Origin: Ziziphus jujuba
Taxonomy: Eukaryota; Streptophyta; Magnoliopsida; Rosales; Rhamnaceae
Direction of reading: 5' to 3'
Assembly: GCF_031755915.1 (NCBI RefSeq)
Contig: NC_083387.1
Span: 13,165,001-13,229,000 of the forward strand
Length of the DNA stretch: 64,000 bases
A program made the position numbers and the translations under genes. This document shows positions 1 through 11,545 of this stretch, piece after piece (position 1 is the stretch's first letter; the number at the start of each line of letters is the position of its first letter). The notes under the pieces were generated by a model, which saw only the letters and a program-made list of their open reading frames with translations, was not told the DNA's origin and did not search any database.

Positions 1-813
1 ATGAAATTATCTTAAATATATATTCTTAATTAGTAATCTTTATAAATTCCTTTAAACTTATGGCTTAATTAACACTTGTTGGTACAGTTATTTGTTAATT
101 GCTAGCATTTAATGAGGTGATGGACCATTTTTCTTCCTATTATTTCTTTCATCCTTTATTTTGAGATTTGCCTCATTTTCTGATAGGTCGTTATTTCTTT
201 GTACCAAACTGTTTCTTATCTAACCATCTTTTGCAGTTTAAGTTATTTTAATTTTATTATCAAGTAATGAAATATATTTCTACATTTCTGTAAGTCTACT
301 CAACCTATTTTTACCAATTAATTTAAGAGAATTTTTTTTTTTTAAATGAAATGATAAGAATTTTAAAACTCCCACATAACCGTAGTTGTTAATAGAGGAA
401 GTTATGGTGTTTCTCTGGAAATTAATTTTAACATGATAATGTTAGCTAATTCTTGCATGAAATGAACTGAACGTAATTGTGCAAGTTGCATATCTGTGGG
501 GATGACTTTGGGGTTCTTGTTGATCATCTTTGTGGAGTCATGTTATATGCATATATATTTGGAATACGTTTGAGAAAAGAATATTAATTTTCATGAGCAT
601 GAGAAGCTTAATCAGTAAACCAGGGGGTGTTATTCATTTGAACTGAAGACCACTTCTCTTGGAATTGAATGCGAATTTGGTTCTTCTTTTTTTTATTTAT
701 TTATTTATTTTATTCTTGAATCTGTTTTGTCCATTCATTTCTTTGATAACAAGATACAGCATGCCTTTCATGCATTATTGCATTGTTATGTTTTCTTTTT
801 TGCTCTTTTGAAG

Positions 814-2618
814 GAACTCCATGAAGTCAAGAGGCGAAGTGCTGCCCTACAAATGCAACAGTTTGTTGGCGAAGAAAAAAATGATTTACTGGACTATTTG
901 AGATCACTGCTACCAGAAAAGGTATCTGGAAAAGTGCTGCACTTCAGAATCTCTTCATGTTTTATGCTCTTCCATTTTAAAAATAAATTCAGCATCATAG
1001 ATTGTATAGCTTTTGATCAATACCTATCTGCTAGCACTAGATTAGGTTGTTACAGGCCTCACATCTACTGGAGATTGTTGGCTTTTCAGTGCTAGTACTT
1101 TTACACCATTACGAAACTGCAAGAAATAGCTTTTCTATCTTCTGGAGAATGAAATGAAGACTTCAAATCTGGGTGTTATAATGTTATATGAGAAGCCTTT
1201 TGATACATGAAGTTTCCCTGCAATAACTTTTTTGATCCGTGAAGATTTACCGTACTCACATCTTCTTTTAAGATGATAAGACAGAAAAGAAAACTGGGAC
1301 TTTTGAAGATTACAAATCTAACAAATTTCTTTACCTTCCACGCTGCAGCCAAAATTTGCGTGATGCTATCTGTTTCTGTCTAACATGAGGGTTTACTACC
1401 ATGGTGGAAAAAATGCCTTCTAACAAAATTATAGTCCATTTTGTGTTTGTTTTCCTACAAAGAAAATTAGATGCTTATGGATAGGTTAAGCATCCTTACC
1501 TTTATATTCACATTCCAAAAAGCATGTTTTCTACTTTGGATGTTGCACAGGTGTGCCCAATTTATTTATATTACTTTCTCTACTAGCAATGACTTTCATA
1601 CTGCAGATGGAATATATTGTAATTATTGAACCTTTAGCTTGGTTTAAGCTCCTTAGGCTGGATAACATTAAGAAAGTGAATGTGGTGGTTCACTTCGAGC
1701 ACCTGCTATGTACATATGTTGACATGTATGTGCTGATAACTGTTTTTTAGTCTAATTCATGTCCATGATTTATAGGGATGAGGTGTGGCTTTTGGTTAAC
1801 TGTTGGGCTCCTTAGTGCAAATTATCAGGTTACAGCAACTTCTACTTGTCTTTATGAGTTTGTTGTATACTTGACTATTTTATACAAAATTGATCCCTTC
1901 ACATGATATGTTTGGCATAGTTTCCTATAATCATTGGGAGTGAGTTTGCAACTTTGTTTAGCACCTGGAATTTTTTAGATATCCTTGATGTTTATCCTTT
2001 GTTCTTCTTCCACTTTCCTTTGACTAACAAACAGTTCCGTTAACAGGTAGCTGAGCTGTCGGAAACATCTCCTGAATTGAAAGAAACAATTCACTCAGTT
2101 GTCCATGGTCTTCTTGCAACACTTTCTCCTAAAATGCATTCGAAGGTGCCTCCGCTCTCAGAGAATACCTCAACTGGAGCAGCAAGTATGGGGAATGGAG
2201 ATTTTGCAGAAGTTGTCGAAGACACTTCACTTCAATTTCAGCCCCTTATTTCGTTGACTCGAGACTATTTGGCACGTCTACTCTTCTGGTTAGGCTTGCC
2301 CAGTCCATATATCTTATTTTATTTATGTTTGTTTTGTAGGATGTTTCATAACTCAGAGATTATGTTATATTCTGAGTTTGAAAGTTATTTCAGGCAATCA
2401 ATAGTTGTGTCCCTAGAAAAACTAATATTGGTACAAGTGAATGAACATTTGATAGATACAGCTCATGCAATTCTGATTCTTATCTTTCTTTGACACTAAG
2501 GTGCATGCTGTTGGGGCACTATCTTAAGGGCCTCGAGTATCGAATGGAGCTAATGGAACTTCTTACCCTTACAAGAGATGATGGTGATGATGAACCTGTT
2601 GGCAAACAAGTTGCTTGA
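814..2618 (+). CDS. DUF760 family protein, 3' part (5' end outside the window)
   Basis: This is the 3' part of a spliced plant gene. Coding exons are 814-921, 2047-2288 and 2501-2618, with stop TGA at 2616-2618; all introns are GT-AG and the phases join without a break. The first exon reads ELHEVKRRSAALQMQQFVGE and continues to LLPEK. The second carries VVHGLLATLSPKMHSK and RDYLARLLFW, and the third carries LLGHYLKGLEYRMEL. These blocks are typical of the plant DUF760 proteins, which are usually annotated as chloroplast proteins of unknown biochemical role. Bases 1-813 show no coding exon and look like an intron, so upstream exons with the start and any transit peptide should lie to the left of the window. 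The family assignment rests on remembered conserved blocks; function is unknown. Confidence 0.88.
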
Positions 2619-3202
2619 AAGTTTCAGAGTTGTTTCCATCTGTATATAGATGTGCTCATCGGTTTATGTGAAATTTGATGTTCAAGAGGTTAGGAGTCAG
2701 ATATGTGTAGTCTTTCTTACACTTTTGCGGGTGGGATTTGTAATGTCCAGAAAACGTACATCTATCTTTGGTTTTTTCTTGTAAGCATACATCATTATTA
2801 CCGTCTTTCCTCATAAAAGAAAGAATATTTATTTCTCAACAAATGGATGTTTGGATATGAATATAATACAAAAATAACTATTCACAAAAACGGAAGGGAA
2901 AAATTGGTGATATAGGTTCCATTTTGGTTTCCAATTCAAATATTTCTCTTTCTTATTTTATTTTTATGTTTTTGTTTTCAGAAACAAAGAAATACAAATA
3001 CATCAGTGGGATTCATCAATTTTAGAAGGTAATTGATGAACTGGAATTGAAAACTAGGAATTGTCGGAATTGTGTATCAAATATTATCCAAAACTGATAA
3101 TGCAGCCACACACACAAAAAAAAGACAAACTGAAAAATACAGGTGTATAGGTTCTGGCCTTATGGAGGAAGCTCTGTTTTACTGAAACAACAACATTATT
3201 CA
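2619..3202. other. 3' UTR and intergenic spacer
   Basis: This AT-rich stretch follows the DUF760 stop codon and should hold its 3' UTR and polyadenylation region. I see no convincing coding segment, RNA gene or terminal repeat. It ends at the target-site duplication of the LINE insertion. Confidence 0.5.
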
Positions 3203-3217
3203 GAACCACTATTATGA
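3203..3217. repeat. Left target-site duplication of the LINE
   Basis: GAACCACTATTATGA here is repeated exactly at 6335-6349 on the other side of the LINE. A 15-bp perfect direct repeat next to a poly(T) run (poly(A) on the minus strand) is the expected mark of target-primed LINE integration. Confidence 0.9.
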
Positions 3218-6200
3218 TTTTTTTTTTTTTTGGCTCAGAAGGGGTGTTATACTAACCAAAAGGAGGCAACATACAAGAGAAGGTATGTTGCCACAGATTT
3301 AGGATGTAGTTCGCATGCCACCTTTATTAATCATCACTTCTACAAACTGATTGGAAATTAAAAAATGATTGGAAATTAAAAAAGGGGAAATATGACCATG
3401 ATGGTCATTCAGAGGCCCCATCTAGCTGCTAAATGAGCCAATTTCTGACCAGTGAGCAAAATGATTCTTCGGATCTTTAATGCTCTGTATAAGGCCTTCG
3501 GCATCACTCTCGCACCTGATGTTGAGATGGCCATCTGTAAGAGGCAGAGACATAGCCTTTAAAATGCTGCAGCTTCTCTTTTAGAAATGTCAACAGGACA
3601 GGACAGGACGAGATCGGTTTTTAAAATTCCGTCTTAGTCTCCATAAGGAATTTTTTATCCCGTTCTCGTGGTTTTTTCCGTTTCTTTAAAAGTGGGGCGA
3701 AGACGTGGATTACCCAATCGAGGATGGGACAGGACGGGTTTTCCCACTTTTTTTTTTTTTTTTTTTTTTTTATAATTGATATAAATTTTTCAAAAAATTT
3801 CTATAAAAAAATTTCTTTTATAAATAAAATGACTAAAATTCAACAGAAAATACAGTAAAATACACAAAATAATACACCAAAATTGAAAGTTTAGTGTTAG
3901 GGTTTGTAAAAAAAACAAAAAATTGATATTTTACATGAATAAAATTATAAAAAATAATAAATAAATAAATATATATACCGGATCGGATTCCGGCTGAGGT
4001 TTTTATTCCTCCACCCCGATCCGTCCCCTATTCGAGTTTTAAATCTTTGCTTCAAGTCCGTCCCGCAATCTCGATTTCTTGAGAAGATGGGGAGGTGCAC
4101 CGCGGATATCAGATCGTTCGGGACAAATTGCCATTCCTATTCTGTCCTATTCTGCTGCTTCAGAAATATCTATCTTCTCCTGTGTCACTTGAACTTTTAG
4201 GACTCTTACCATTATGGTTCCTCACAATAATTCCGAGACTAGCAAATCCCTTCCCTACCGATGCATCAGAGTTCAATTTTATGACCCCATTCGGGGGAGG
4301 GGACAAAGAGGAGGCTGAAGCTTCAATGCAAGCTGGCAGGTTACTAGTTGGAAGACTGCTGCTTGAAAATTCTCCAAATCTTCTATATAAAAGTCTGACT
4401 TCTTCCTCCAGCAAGCTTCTTTTCCCTTCGATGACCACCTTGTTCTAGACTTTCCAAATAGTATCAGGAGCTAGCACCGCAAATAGGAAAAAATTCAAAT
4501 CGTCACTCTCGTGAATTGGAATCTTTCCAAATGGTTTTGTTAACCAACCAAGGTAGGTTTCCAAGCTAGAATGTTGGTCATCTTCCCACTTAATATGCCA
4601 AGGGGAAGCTAGCCAAATTGCTCTAGCAATAGTACAGTGGAAGAACAAATGAACCTTGTCCTCTAAACATGCGCACTCATGGGGAAAACTAGGACTCTCC
4701 AACTTCCAATTGAGATGAATCAGAACAGATCTCACGGGTAGGCAATGTGAAGAGAGCCTCCACATGAAGAATTTAAGCCTTTCGTGGATGTTACTGGACC
4801 AAAGAAAATGCTACCACTTTGTGTTCTTTCCTACCGCTGGACAAAGAAACTTGTAAACGATTTAACTTGAAACCTACCCGAAGTGCTTCCAGTCCAGATC
4901 AATTTGTCTTCCAGGGAACCATTTGTCCAAAAAATTTTGGAAATGTTAGTCACTGAATCCTTATCAAAAAGCTGATTCAAAAGAGGGAGGTTCCATTTAC
5001 CATTAGGGAGAAGCAGGAACTCTACCATTCCACATTGCATGGTTAGTAAATTCGGGTTTGGTGGAGGCCAAAAGTTGGGGCAGTTTGGAACCCACGGGTC
5101 CTCCCAATAGTCAATGCTATTCCCCTTCCCTACTCTGTAACATAATCCTTTGGCTAAAATAGGCCTAGTGCTTAGTAAACCTTTCCACTGCCAAGAGCAA
5201 GAATGTCTTTGGAGACAGCGTAACAAAAAAAAAAAAAAAAAAAAAAAAAGACAAGTAGTGGGGAAGTATTTAGCTTTAAGAGCCTTGGCCCAAGGTAAGT
5301 CCAAACTGTTTTCCAACAACCAAGCAAGCTTGTAGAGCATAGCTAAATTAACATCTTCTAATTTCCGAATCCCCAACCCACCTACAGTTTTAGGTCTGCA
5401 CACTTTGTTCCACGAGACAGGGGTGAAGGACACCTTATGCGACACATCTCATTTCCAAAGAAATCTGCTAGCTAATTTATCAATATTCCTGCACCATTCT
5501 CGAGGAAGCTTGCACGCAAACATAGTATAAATGGGCATCAAGGAGACCACGGTCTTGACCAGAACTAATCTACCCGCTTGCAAAAGGAACTTAGCTTTCC
5601 AATCCTGAAGTCTCGCTTCCACACGGTTTCACAGCTCTTCATGGTTCCTCAATTTGCTATTGCCTTATGAAAAGAAGATTTCCCAAATATTTTGCATCGT
5701 TGGCCAACTCTTTAATGCTGAGGATATTCTTAACACTCGCCTTCAAACTTCCCGTTACATTCTTTGAAAAGAAGCAGCCAGATTTCACCTTGTTGACTAG
5801 CTGTCCGATCCAATCACAATATTGTTGCATGCACTTGGCCACTGCTTTGACTTTCTCTCTATTTGCTGTACAGAAGATCAGAATGTCGTCTGCGAAAAAG
5901 AGATGGGAAATAGGTAGGCTTGAACTGCCAATTTTTATTCCATGAATTTTCCCTTTGCTCTTTAATTTATGGAGCATTCTAGACAGAATTTCCACAAAGA
6001 GAATGTACAAGTAGGGAGATAGTAAAATGGATGCCTGCCCTCTCAAAATGGAGTAACATTGACTAAAGAGAGAAACCACTCTAGTCAAGAACCAAAATCT
6101 GATGAGAACTTCCAAATTTATTCGATAATATGCTTTGTGCATGTAGAATTTGAATCCTACGAAACCTGTGGCGCCTTTTTTCCTTTTCATTGTATGAACT

Positions 6201-6334
6201 ATTTCATTGACGAGGATCGTGTTCTCACCAATCCATCTACCTGCTGTAAATGCTGCCTGGTTTGGTGAAATAAGCTCTGACAACAAAGGGCGTATTCGAT
6301 TGGCCAAAATATTGCACAAGCTTATCGGACGAAT
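3218..6334 (-). mobile_element. 5'-truncated L1-type LINE retrotransposon, decayed
   Basis: This is a non-LTR retrotransposon on the minus strand, bounded by the 15-bp duplication. Its 3' end is the poly(A) tail, seen as the T run at 3218-3231. Reading 5' to 3' on the minus strand it carries the C-terminal half of reverse transcriptase (about 6319-5657, starting near the RPISLCN block and including the active-site motif FFADDILIF). Then comes the connecting region (about 5445-4831, GGLGIRKLEDVN), a zinc-finger-like zf-RVT region (4765-4445), and an RNase H domain (LNSDAS at about 4330, resuming at about 3590-3425 with ESDAEGLIQSIK). The endonuclease and the N-terminal RT are missing, so it is 5' truncated. 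Stops and frameshifts separate all segments, and a MITE splits the RNase H part. It cannot be active. Confidence 0.9.
3590..4150. mobile_element. MITE-like insertion inside the LINE RNase H region
   Basis: The RNase H reading of the LINE is interrupted between about 4150 and 3590. The interrupting DNA begins with repeated GGACAGGACAGGAC-type sequence, ends with the inverse (CCTATTCTGTCC), and has GGATCGG-rich arms around an AT-rich middle with a long T run at 3750-3772. This looks like a small non-autonomous DNA transposon with degenerate terminal inverted repeats. I could not define a clean target duplication, so the edges are approximate. Confidence 0.55.
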
Positions 6335-6349
6335 GAACCACTATTATGA
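6335..6349. repeat. Right target-site duplication of the LINE
   Basis: This is an exact second copy of the 15-bp GAACCACTATTATGA at 3203-3217, directly at the 5'-truncation point of the LINE. Confidence 0.9.
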
Positions 6350-6446
6350 ATTTATGATTACCTCTGTTTCTCTGAATGTTTATAGGTTTGTTTATGTTGA
6401 TCCTTTTATAAAATGAAAATTCCTACATTTAGAAATTTGCCAAAGT

Positions 6447-8357
6447 ATGCTCCCACTCTTTAGACATTTTCCCTCCCCACAAAAGCTTGGAAAATCCTAC
6501 TCTTGTCCCTTCGTACTACGCTTTATGCACACACTCCTTACCAATCCAAGTCCCAGAAAATCCACCGAGTTGTCTGCTCTCCTGCAGGCCCGCCTTCCAC
6601 CTTCCCAAGTCCTTCAAATCCATGCTCAAATTTTTCAAGCTGGTGCACACCAAGATAACCTCATAACCACCCGTCTCATTGGCCATTACCCTTCTGTCGT
6701 CGCTCTCAGAGTTTTTCATCAGCTCCAAACTCCCAATATATTTCCCTTCAATGCTATTATCAGGGTCTTGGCTGAGGAGGGTAACACCTCCCTTGCATTT
6801 TCCCTTTTCCGAAATCTAAAACGGTTCTCACTTTCGCCTAATGATTTCACATTTTCTTTCCTTCTCAAGGCCTGTTTTCGTTCGAACGACGCCGGTTGTG
6901 TCAAACAAGTTCATTCCCATGTTGTAAAAGTGGGTTTTCTGGATGATTCTTTTGTTTGTAGTGGCCTCCTTATGGTGTATGCTAAAGGTCTTAAAAACAT
7001 GGCTTCAGCACATAGGGTGTTTGATGAAATGATCGACAGAAGCATGGTTTCTTGTTGGACATCTTTGATTGCTGGTTATGCTCAGTTAGGTGAGATTGAG
7101 GAAGTTTTGCGGCTTTTCATAAAAATGGTTAATAAAAATTTGCAACCGACCGATGATACCCTTGTTAGTGTTTTGTCAGCATGTTCAAACCTTGAAATGA
7201 TTAAAATTGAGAATTGGGTGACTATTCTGTTGGAACTTATCGACAATCTTGACTTGCAGAATTTAGGTCGTGACTCAGTTAATACTGTCCTTGTTTATTT
7301 GTATGGGAAATGGGGAATGGTAGAGAATGGCAAGGAAATATTTGATAGAATATCTGATAAGGGAAAAAGAAGTGTACTTCCTTGGAATGCCATGGTAGGT
7401 GCATATGCTCAGAATGGCTGTCCCATGGACGCTTTGAGTTTGTTCCGCCTCATGATTAAACATCCCAATCATAGGCCTAACCATGTCACAATGGTAAGCG
7501 TGCTGTCAGCTTGTGCTCAAATTGGTGATTTAGATCTTGGTAAGTGGGTTCATGAGTACTTGGAATCTCAAGGACGCAATGGCATAATTAGTTCAAACAA
7601 AATCCTTGCCACTGCATTAATCGACATGTATTCTAAATGTGGGAATTTCGAGAGGGCAAAGGAGGTTTTCAACCAGATAGTCTCCAAAGATGTCGTTTCA
7701 TTTAATGTCATGATTATGGGACTGGCAATGAACAGTGAAGGAAGGGAGGCATTGCGGCTGTTTTTCAATATGCAAGAGTTCGGTTTACAACCCAATGCTG
7801 GAACTTTCCTTGGTCTTTTATGTGCGTGCAATCACTCAGGTTTGACAGAGGAAGGACGTCAGATATTTATGGAAATGACTTCAAGGTTTTACATTTCCCC
7901 TAAACTGGAACACTACGCTTGCTATATTGACCTCCTTGCACGAGTTGGCCTTGTTGAAGAAGCTCATGAGGTTGCTAATTCCATGCCTTTCGACCCAAAT
8001 AATTTTATATGGGGAGCTCTGCTTGGGGGCTGCCTGCTCCATTCTAAAGTAGAGTTGGCCAAGGATATTTCCAAAAGGCTAGTTCAAGTGGACCCTGAAA
8101 GTTCTTCTGGCTATGTGATGTTCGCTAATGCGTTGGCATTTGATCATCGCTGGGCTGATGTGACTATGCTAAGGTGGATTATGAAGGAAAAAGGGGTTGT
8201 AAAGCAGCCTGGTTGTAGTTGGATCAGCATTGATGGAGTTGTGCATGAATTTCTTGTGGGTTGCCCATCAAATCCTCAAATAGAAAGCATATGTCAAACA
8301 TTGAAAGGATTGACAATGCAAATGAAGGCAATAAGTCCTCAGAGAACTTGCTACTGA
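6447..8357 (+). CDS. Pentatricopeptide repeat protein, PLS class with E/E+ domain
   Basis: An uninterrupted 636-residue reading frame, as usual for intronless plant PPR genes. After an N-terminal stretch of about 40 residues rich in Pro, Ser and basic residues, probably an organelle-targeting peptide, tandem PLS-type PPR motifs run from about residue 50. Visible repeats include VFDEMIDRSMVSCWTSLIAG, PWNAMVGAYAQNG, VLSACAQIGDLDLGKWVHEY and LIDMYSKCGNFERAKEVF. The C-terminus has an E/E+ type block (SGYVMFANA, KEKGVVKQPGCSWISIDG, VHEFLVG) and stops without a DYW deaminase domain. By family, such proteins bind organellar RNA and often specify C-to-U editing or processing sites, with deaminase activity supplied in trans; the target here is unknown. 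I chose the first ATG at 6447; another Met at residue 27 is possible. The LINE ends 97 bp upstream. Confidence 0.95.
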   Translation: MLPLFRHFPSPQKLGKSYSCPFVLRFMHTLLTNPSPRKSTELSALLQARLPPSQVLQIHAQIFQAGAHQDNLITTRLIGHYPSVVALRVFHQLQTPNIFPFNAIIRVLAEEGNTSLAFSLFRNLKRFSLSPNDFTFSFLLKACFRSNDAGCVKQVHSHVVKVGFLDDSFVCSGLLMVYAKGLKNMASAHRVFDEMIDRSMVSCWTSLIAGYAQLGEIEEVLRLFIKMVNKNLQPTDDTLVSVLSACSNLEMIKIENWVTILLELIDNLDLQNLGRDSVNTVLVYLYGKWGMVENGKEIFDRISDKGKRSVLPWNAMVGAYAQNGCPMDALSLFRLMIKHPNHRPNHVTMVSVLSACAQIGDLDLGKWVHEYLESQGRNGIISSNKILATALIDMYSKCGNFERAKEVFNQIVSKDVVSFNVMIMGLAMNSEGREALRLFFNMQEFGLQPNAGTFLGLLCACNHSGLTEEGRQIFMEMTSRFYISPKLEHYACYIDLLARVGLVEEAHEVANSMPFDPNNFIWGALLGGCLLHSKVELAKDISKRLVQVDPESSSGYVMFANALAFDHRWADVTMLRWIMKEKGVVKQPGCSWISIDGVVHEFLVGCPSNPQIESICQTLKGLTMQMKAISPQRTCY

Positions 8358-8470
8358 GCTAGAAGTGATACAATTATGAGATTAGTAAGGCTATGATCTT
8401 CTACTTGTTTGGGAAGAAGAAGCAAGCGGGCTAATTTCCGACAAAATGACAGCCCTTTGGTTTTACATGT

Positions 8471-8728
8471 GGGTATTAGTTGTTTGTATCCAAAACCTTC
8501 AAAATGTATTCTTTCTCTGCGCTCCTCTTTTTTGTTTTTTTTTTTTTTTGGTCAATTTGGGTATTAGTTGTTTGTATCCAAAACCTTCAAAATGTATTCT
8601 TTCTCTGTGCTCCTCTTTTTTGTTTTTTTTTGGTCAATGTGGGTATTAGTTGTTTGTATCCAAAACCTTCAAAATGTATTCTTTCTCTGTGCTCATCTTT
8701 TTTGTTTTTTTTTTTTTTTTTTTGGTCA
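8471..8728. repeat. Three-copy tandem repeat in the PPR 3' region
   Basis: A unit of about 82-88 bp starts at 8471, 8559 and 8641. Each copy opens with GGGTATTAGTTGTTTGTATC and ends with a T run before GGTCA. The copies differ by a few substitutions and mainly in T-run length. It starts about 110 bp after the PPR stop codon and is probably in or near its 3' UTR. Confidence 0.9.
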
Positions 8729-9939
8729 TAGTAGTCTGATCTCTATCGCCATTATTGATGGTATAGAATTTGTAATGAATGAGTTCAAACTGCATTAACT
8801 ACATTTATACATGCATTCCTTTTTCCTGGAAAAGCTTTAGCTAATTTTAGTGGATTGACATACCCTGAACAGGCTTGTAATTCAGTTTGTACTTTGTTTG
8901 GTTCTGATTTTAAATTTTAAGTTGGTAGATTATAGGCTTCGAATATGCGTAGATATGTGTGAGTTCCCTTCACTTTACTTCTTATGCCACTGAATTTCTA
9001 ATAATTCATTCAGAATCTTCTTGGCTATTTGCAACTGTGCAAGTCCTGCTTTTGCCACGAATAAAAAAACATTGTGCCAAGTGTAGACATCTTTGCCTCT
9101 ATACTATATTATTTTGTACTTTCTTGATAATAGTCGCCTTAGTTGGCATTAAGTTGACCAATCTTGTAAAATTGATTTTTCATGAAGTAATTTGAACTTT
9201 TGCCTGATCCCATGTCTCAACCAAACAGATCTTTTTGGTGGTATTCTGCACTTGAAAAGAATTCCTGGAATCCTGGATAGCAATTTGAGGGCAAGGATTT
9301 TGATGCTTGAAGATCGAGATGATCATGAAGATTATGTTCATAATTATAATAGAAATTCATGAATCATAACCATGCCTTACATTTGGTAAGTTAGTTTTTA
9401 AGTTTCAACTACTTATTATTATTTGTTATTGTTGATAATTATTTTCATTGGCTTAATCTTAGTTACTACAAAAGCGGAGCATGTTAGTGCCGGTTTAAGG
9501 GGTAAGGCAGGTGGTGCCCCAAAAGAAATCTATTATATGTATTTTTGTTTTTGTTTTTATTTTGTTTTATTTATTTATTTATTTATTTATTTATATATTA
9601 TGATATATAGTAATTTCGATTTTTCAAAAACACCTGTGTTGGAATCAATCAAGCTTTTATATCAGATATCTCTAATTAGTTAATTTTTCTTATGGTAAAT
9701 AACCAAGCTAATTAAGTTGACATTATCCTCTCACATTCAACATGCACACTTTTACATTAAATTGTTCTTTCTACATGTGATAAACAGAATTCTTTCTTTC
9801 AAAAAAGAAAAAAGAAAAACAGTATTCTAAGTAATATTTTAATGTCAAAATAATATATTTATATATATATATATATATATAAATTGAATATTTGTTATTA
9901 TTTAAAAAAAAATTAGGGCCTTCTCAATTCTTACCTTAG
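8729..9939. other. Spacer between the PPR gene and the gypsy element
   Basis: Mostly AT-rich non-coding DNA. A coding-like block at about 9231-9359 follows a good acceptor (CCAAACAG) and stays open for about 40 codons with an acidic end (LEDRDDHEDY). It could be a spliced 3' exon or chance; I do not recognise it. TTTA and AT microsatellites lie at about 9567-9597 and 9856-9880. GC-richer borders near 9490-9525 and 9914-9938 look like the degenerate ends of an older repeat. Confidence 0.4.
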
Positions 9940-10100
9940 TGTCACGGGCCTAACTTTTCCAATGCTTCCGTGAGGTACTTAGCACCTCTCTTACTAAGTA
10001 AGCCTTGCTCACAATCTATCACAATGCGAAAACTAAGAGTGATAGAGTAGAAAGTAGGAGAGTTTGAGAAAATGTGGAGAATACTTGTAGCGCTAGAATA
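9940..10100 (-). repeat. Truncated 3' LTR of the gypsy element
   Basis: It starts TGTCACGGGCCTAACTTTTC on the plus strand and matches the beginning of the LTR at 14492. Homology includes GTAGGAGAGTTTGAGA and GTGGAGAATACTTGTA. Similarity stops at about 10100, where integrase C-terminal coding sequence follows directly, so most of U3 is deleted. Confidence 0.8.
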
Positions 10101-10109
10101 CTTGGATAA

Positions 10110-11545
10110 GGTTTCAAGAGACTCACATGGAAATCAGGATGAATCTTCAACTTAGGAGGAAGTTGTAGTTGATAGGAAACTTTACCTACCTTCTTCACAA
10201 TAGGAAATGGTCCCTTAATAGTGTCGTACCAACCCCTTATGTACCTTCCGTAGGGACTTGAATTGTTGGGGTAGTAGCTTCACCATGTCCAAATCCCCTT
10301 CTTCGAATGCTACATGCCTTCTCTTGGTGTCTGTCCACTTCTTCATCTTCTTGGATGCCTTGTCCAAGTACGCTCTAGCCAAATCGGCTTGTTCCTCCCA
10401 AGACTTAGCAAATTTGTAGGCAGCAGGGCTTTTACCTCCATAGCTCAAGGTTAAGGCATTAGGAGTCATAGGTTGTCTCCCTGTCACGATCTCAAATGGA
10501 CTCCTATTAATTGATTCACTTCTTTGTAGGTTGTAGGAGAATTGAGCCACATCAAGCAACTAAGCCCAATCTCTTTGGTTGGCACTCACATAGTGCCTCA
10601 AGTAGAGCTCCAATAAGCATTAGTGTGCTCCGTTTGCCCATCACTTTACGGGTGGAAGCTAGTGGAGAAGTTTAAATCCGAACCAAGGAGTTTGAAGAGT
10701 TCGGTCCAAAACCTTCCGGTGAATCGAGGGTCTCGATCACTCACTATGTCGCTGGGTACTTCCCATAGCTTCACCACATGCCTTAGAAATAGTTGGGCCG
10801 TCTCTTTTGCTGTGTAATCCGTAGGTGCAGGGATAAAGGTAGCATACTTGTTAAATCGATCCACCACGACGATAATGCTACCATATCCTTCCCATTTAGG
10901 TAAACAAGTGATGAAATCCATCGAAACGTTCTCCCATGGTCCATTCGAAATGGGCAACGGATCTAGCAACCCTCCTTGTTGCTTTTGCTCTATCTTGTCT
11001 TGTTGGCACACAAGATATGTCTTCACATAGACCTCCACATCATCCTTCATATGGGGCCAATAATATGTGGCTCCTATTAAGGCTAGGGTGCGTCGAGTGC
11101 CAAGGTGGCCAACCCACTTGGTGTCATGGCACTCCTTGGTCAATTCCTTTCTTAGGTTATCCTTCTTTGGCACGAATATGCGGTCCCCCGTAGTGTAAAG
11201 CAAGTCGTCTCTTACCCAAAACCACCTAGTCTTTCCCTTGTTGACTAAGGCCATGATGTTCTTTGCCATGAGGTCTTGTGGGAGTCCTTCCTTGATGCGA
11301 TCCAACAAGGTGCACTCAAGCCGACTTATGGATGCAAGTTCGGCCTTCCTACTAAGTGTGTCCGCCACCACATTCCCCTTTCCCGACTTGTACTCCATCT
11401 TGTAATGGAACTCCACCAAGAAGTCTTGCCATCGAGCTTGCTTGGGGGTGAGCTTCTTTTGGATTTGGAAGTAACTGGTGGCGATGTTATCCGTCATAAT
11501 GGTAAGGAGCTCCCTAAAAGGTAATGCCTCCACATGCGCAGGCAA
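10110..11545 (-). pseudogene. gypsy integrase region with C-terminal chromodomain-like tail
   Basis: The segment 11545-10646 contains the H2C2 zinc-binding part (HDTKWVGHLGTRRT, then CxxC in LVCQQD) and the catalytic core (MDFITCLP, VVDRF, VPSDIVSDRDPRF). A frameshifted continuation at 10559-10215 carries SYNLQRSESINRSPFEIVTG and a basic region. The last part, at about 10215-10110, reads like the GPF-to-LHPDFHVS tail common in plant chromoviruses. At least one frameshift lies between 10646 and 10559. The upstream end overlaps RNase H coding sequence. Confidence 0.85.

Noticed and set aside
8446..8798. Overlapping open frames with repeated hydrophobic peptides after the PPR gene
   Set aside because: They arise from the three-copy DNA repeat and T runs read in different frames; there is no start context or family match.
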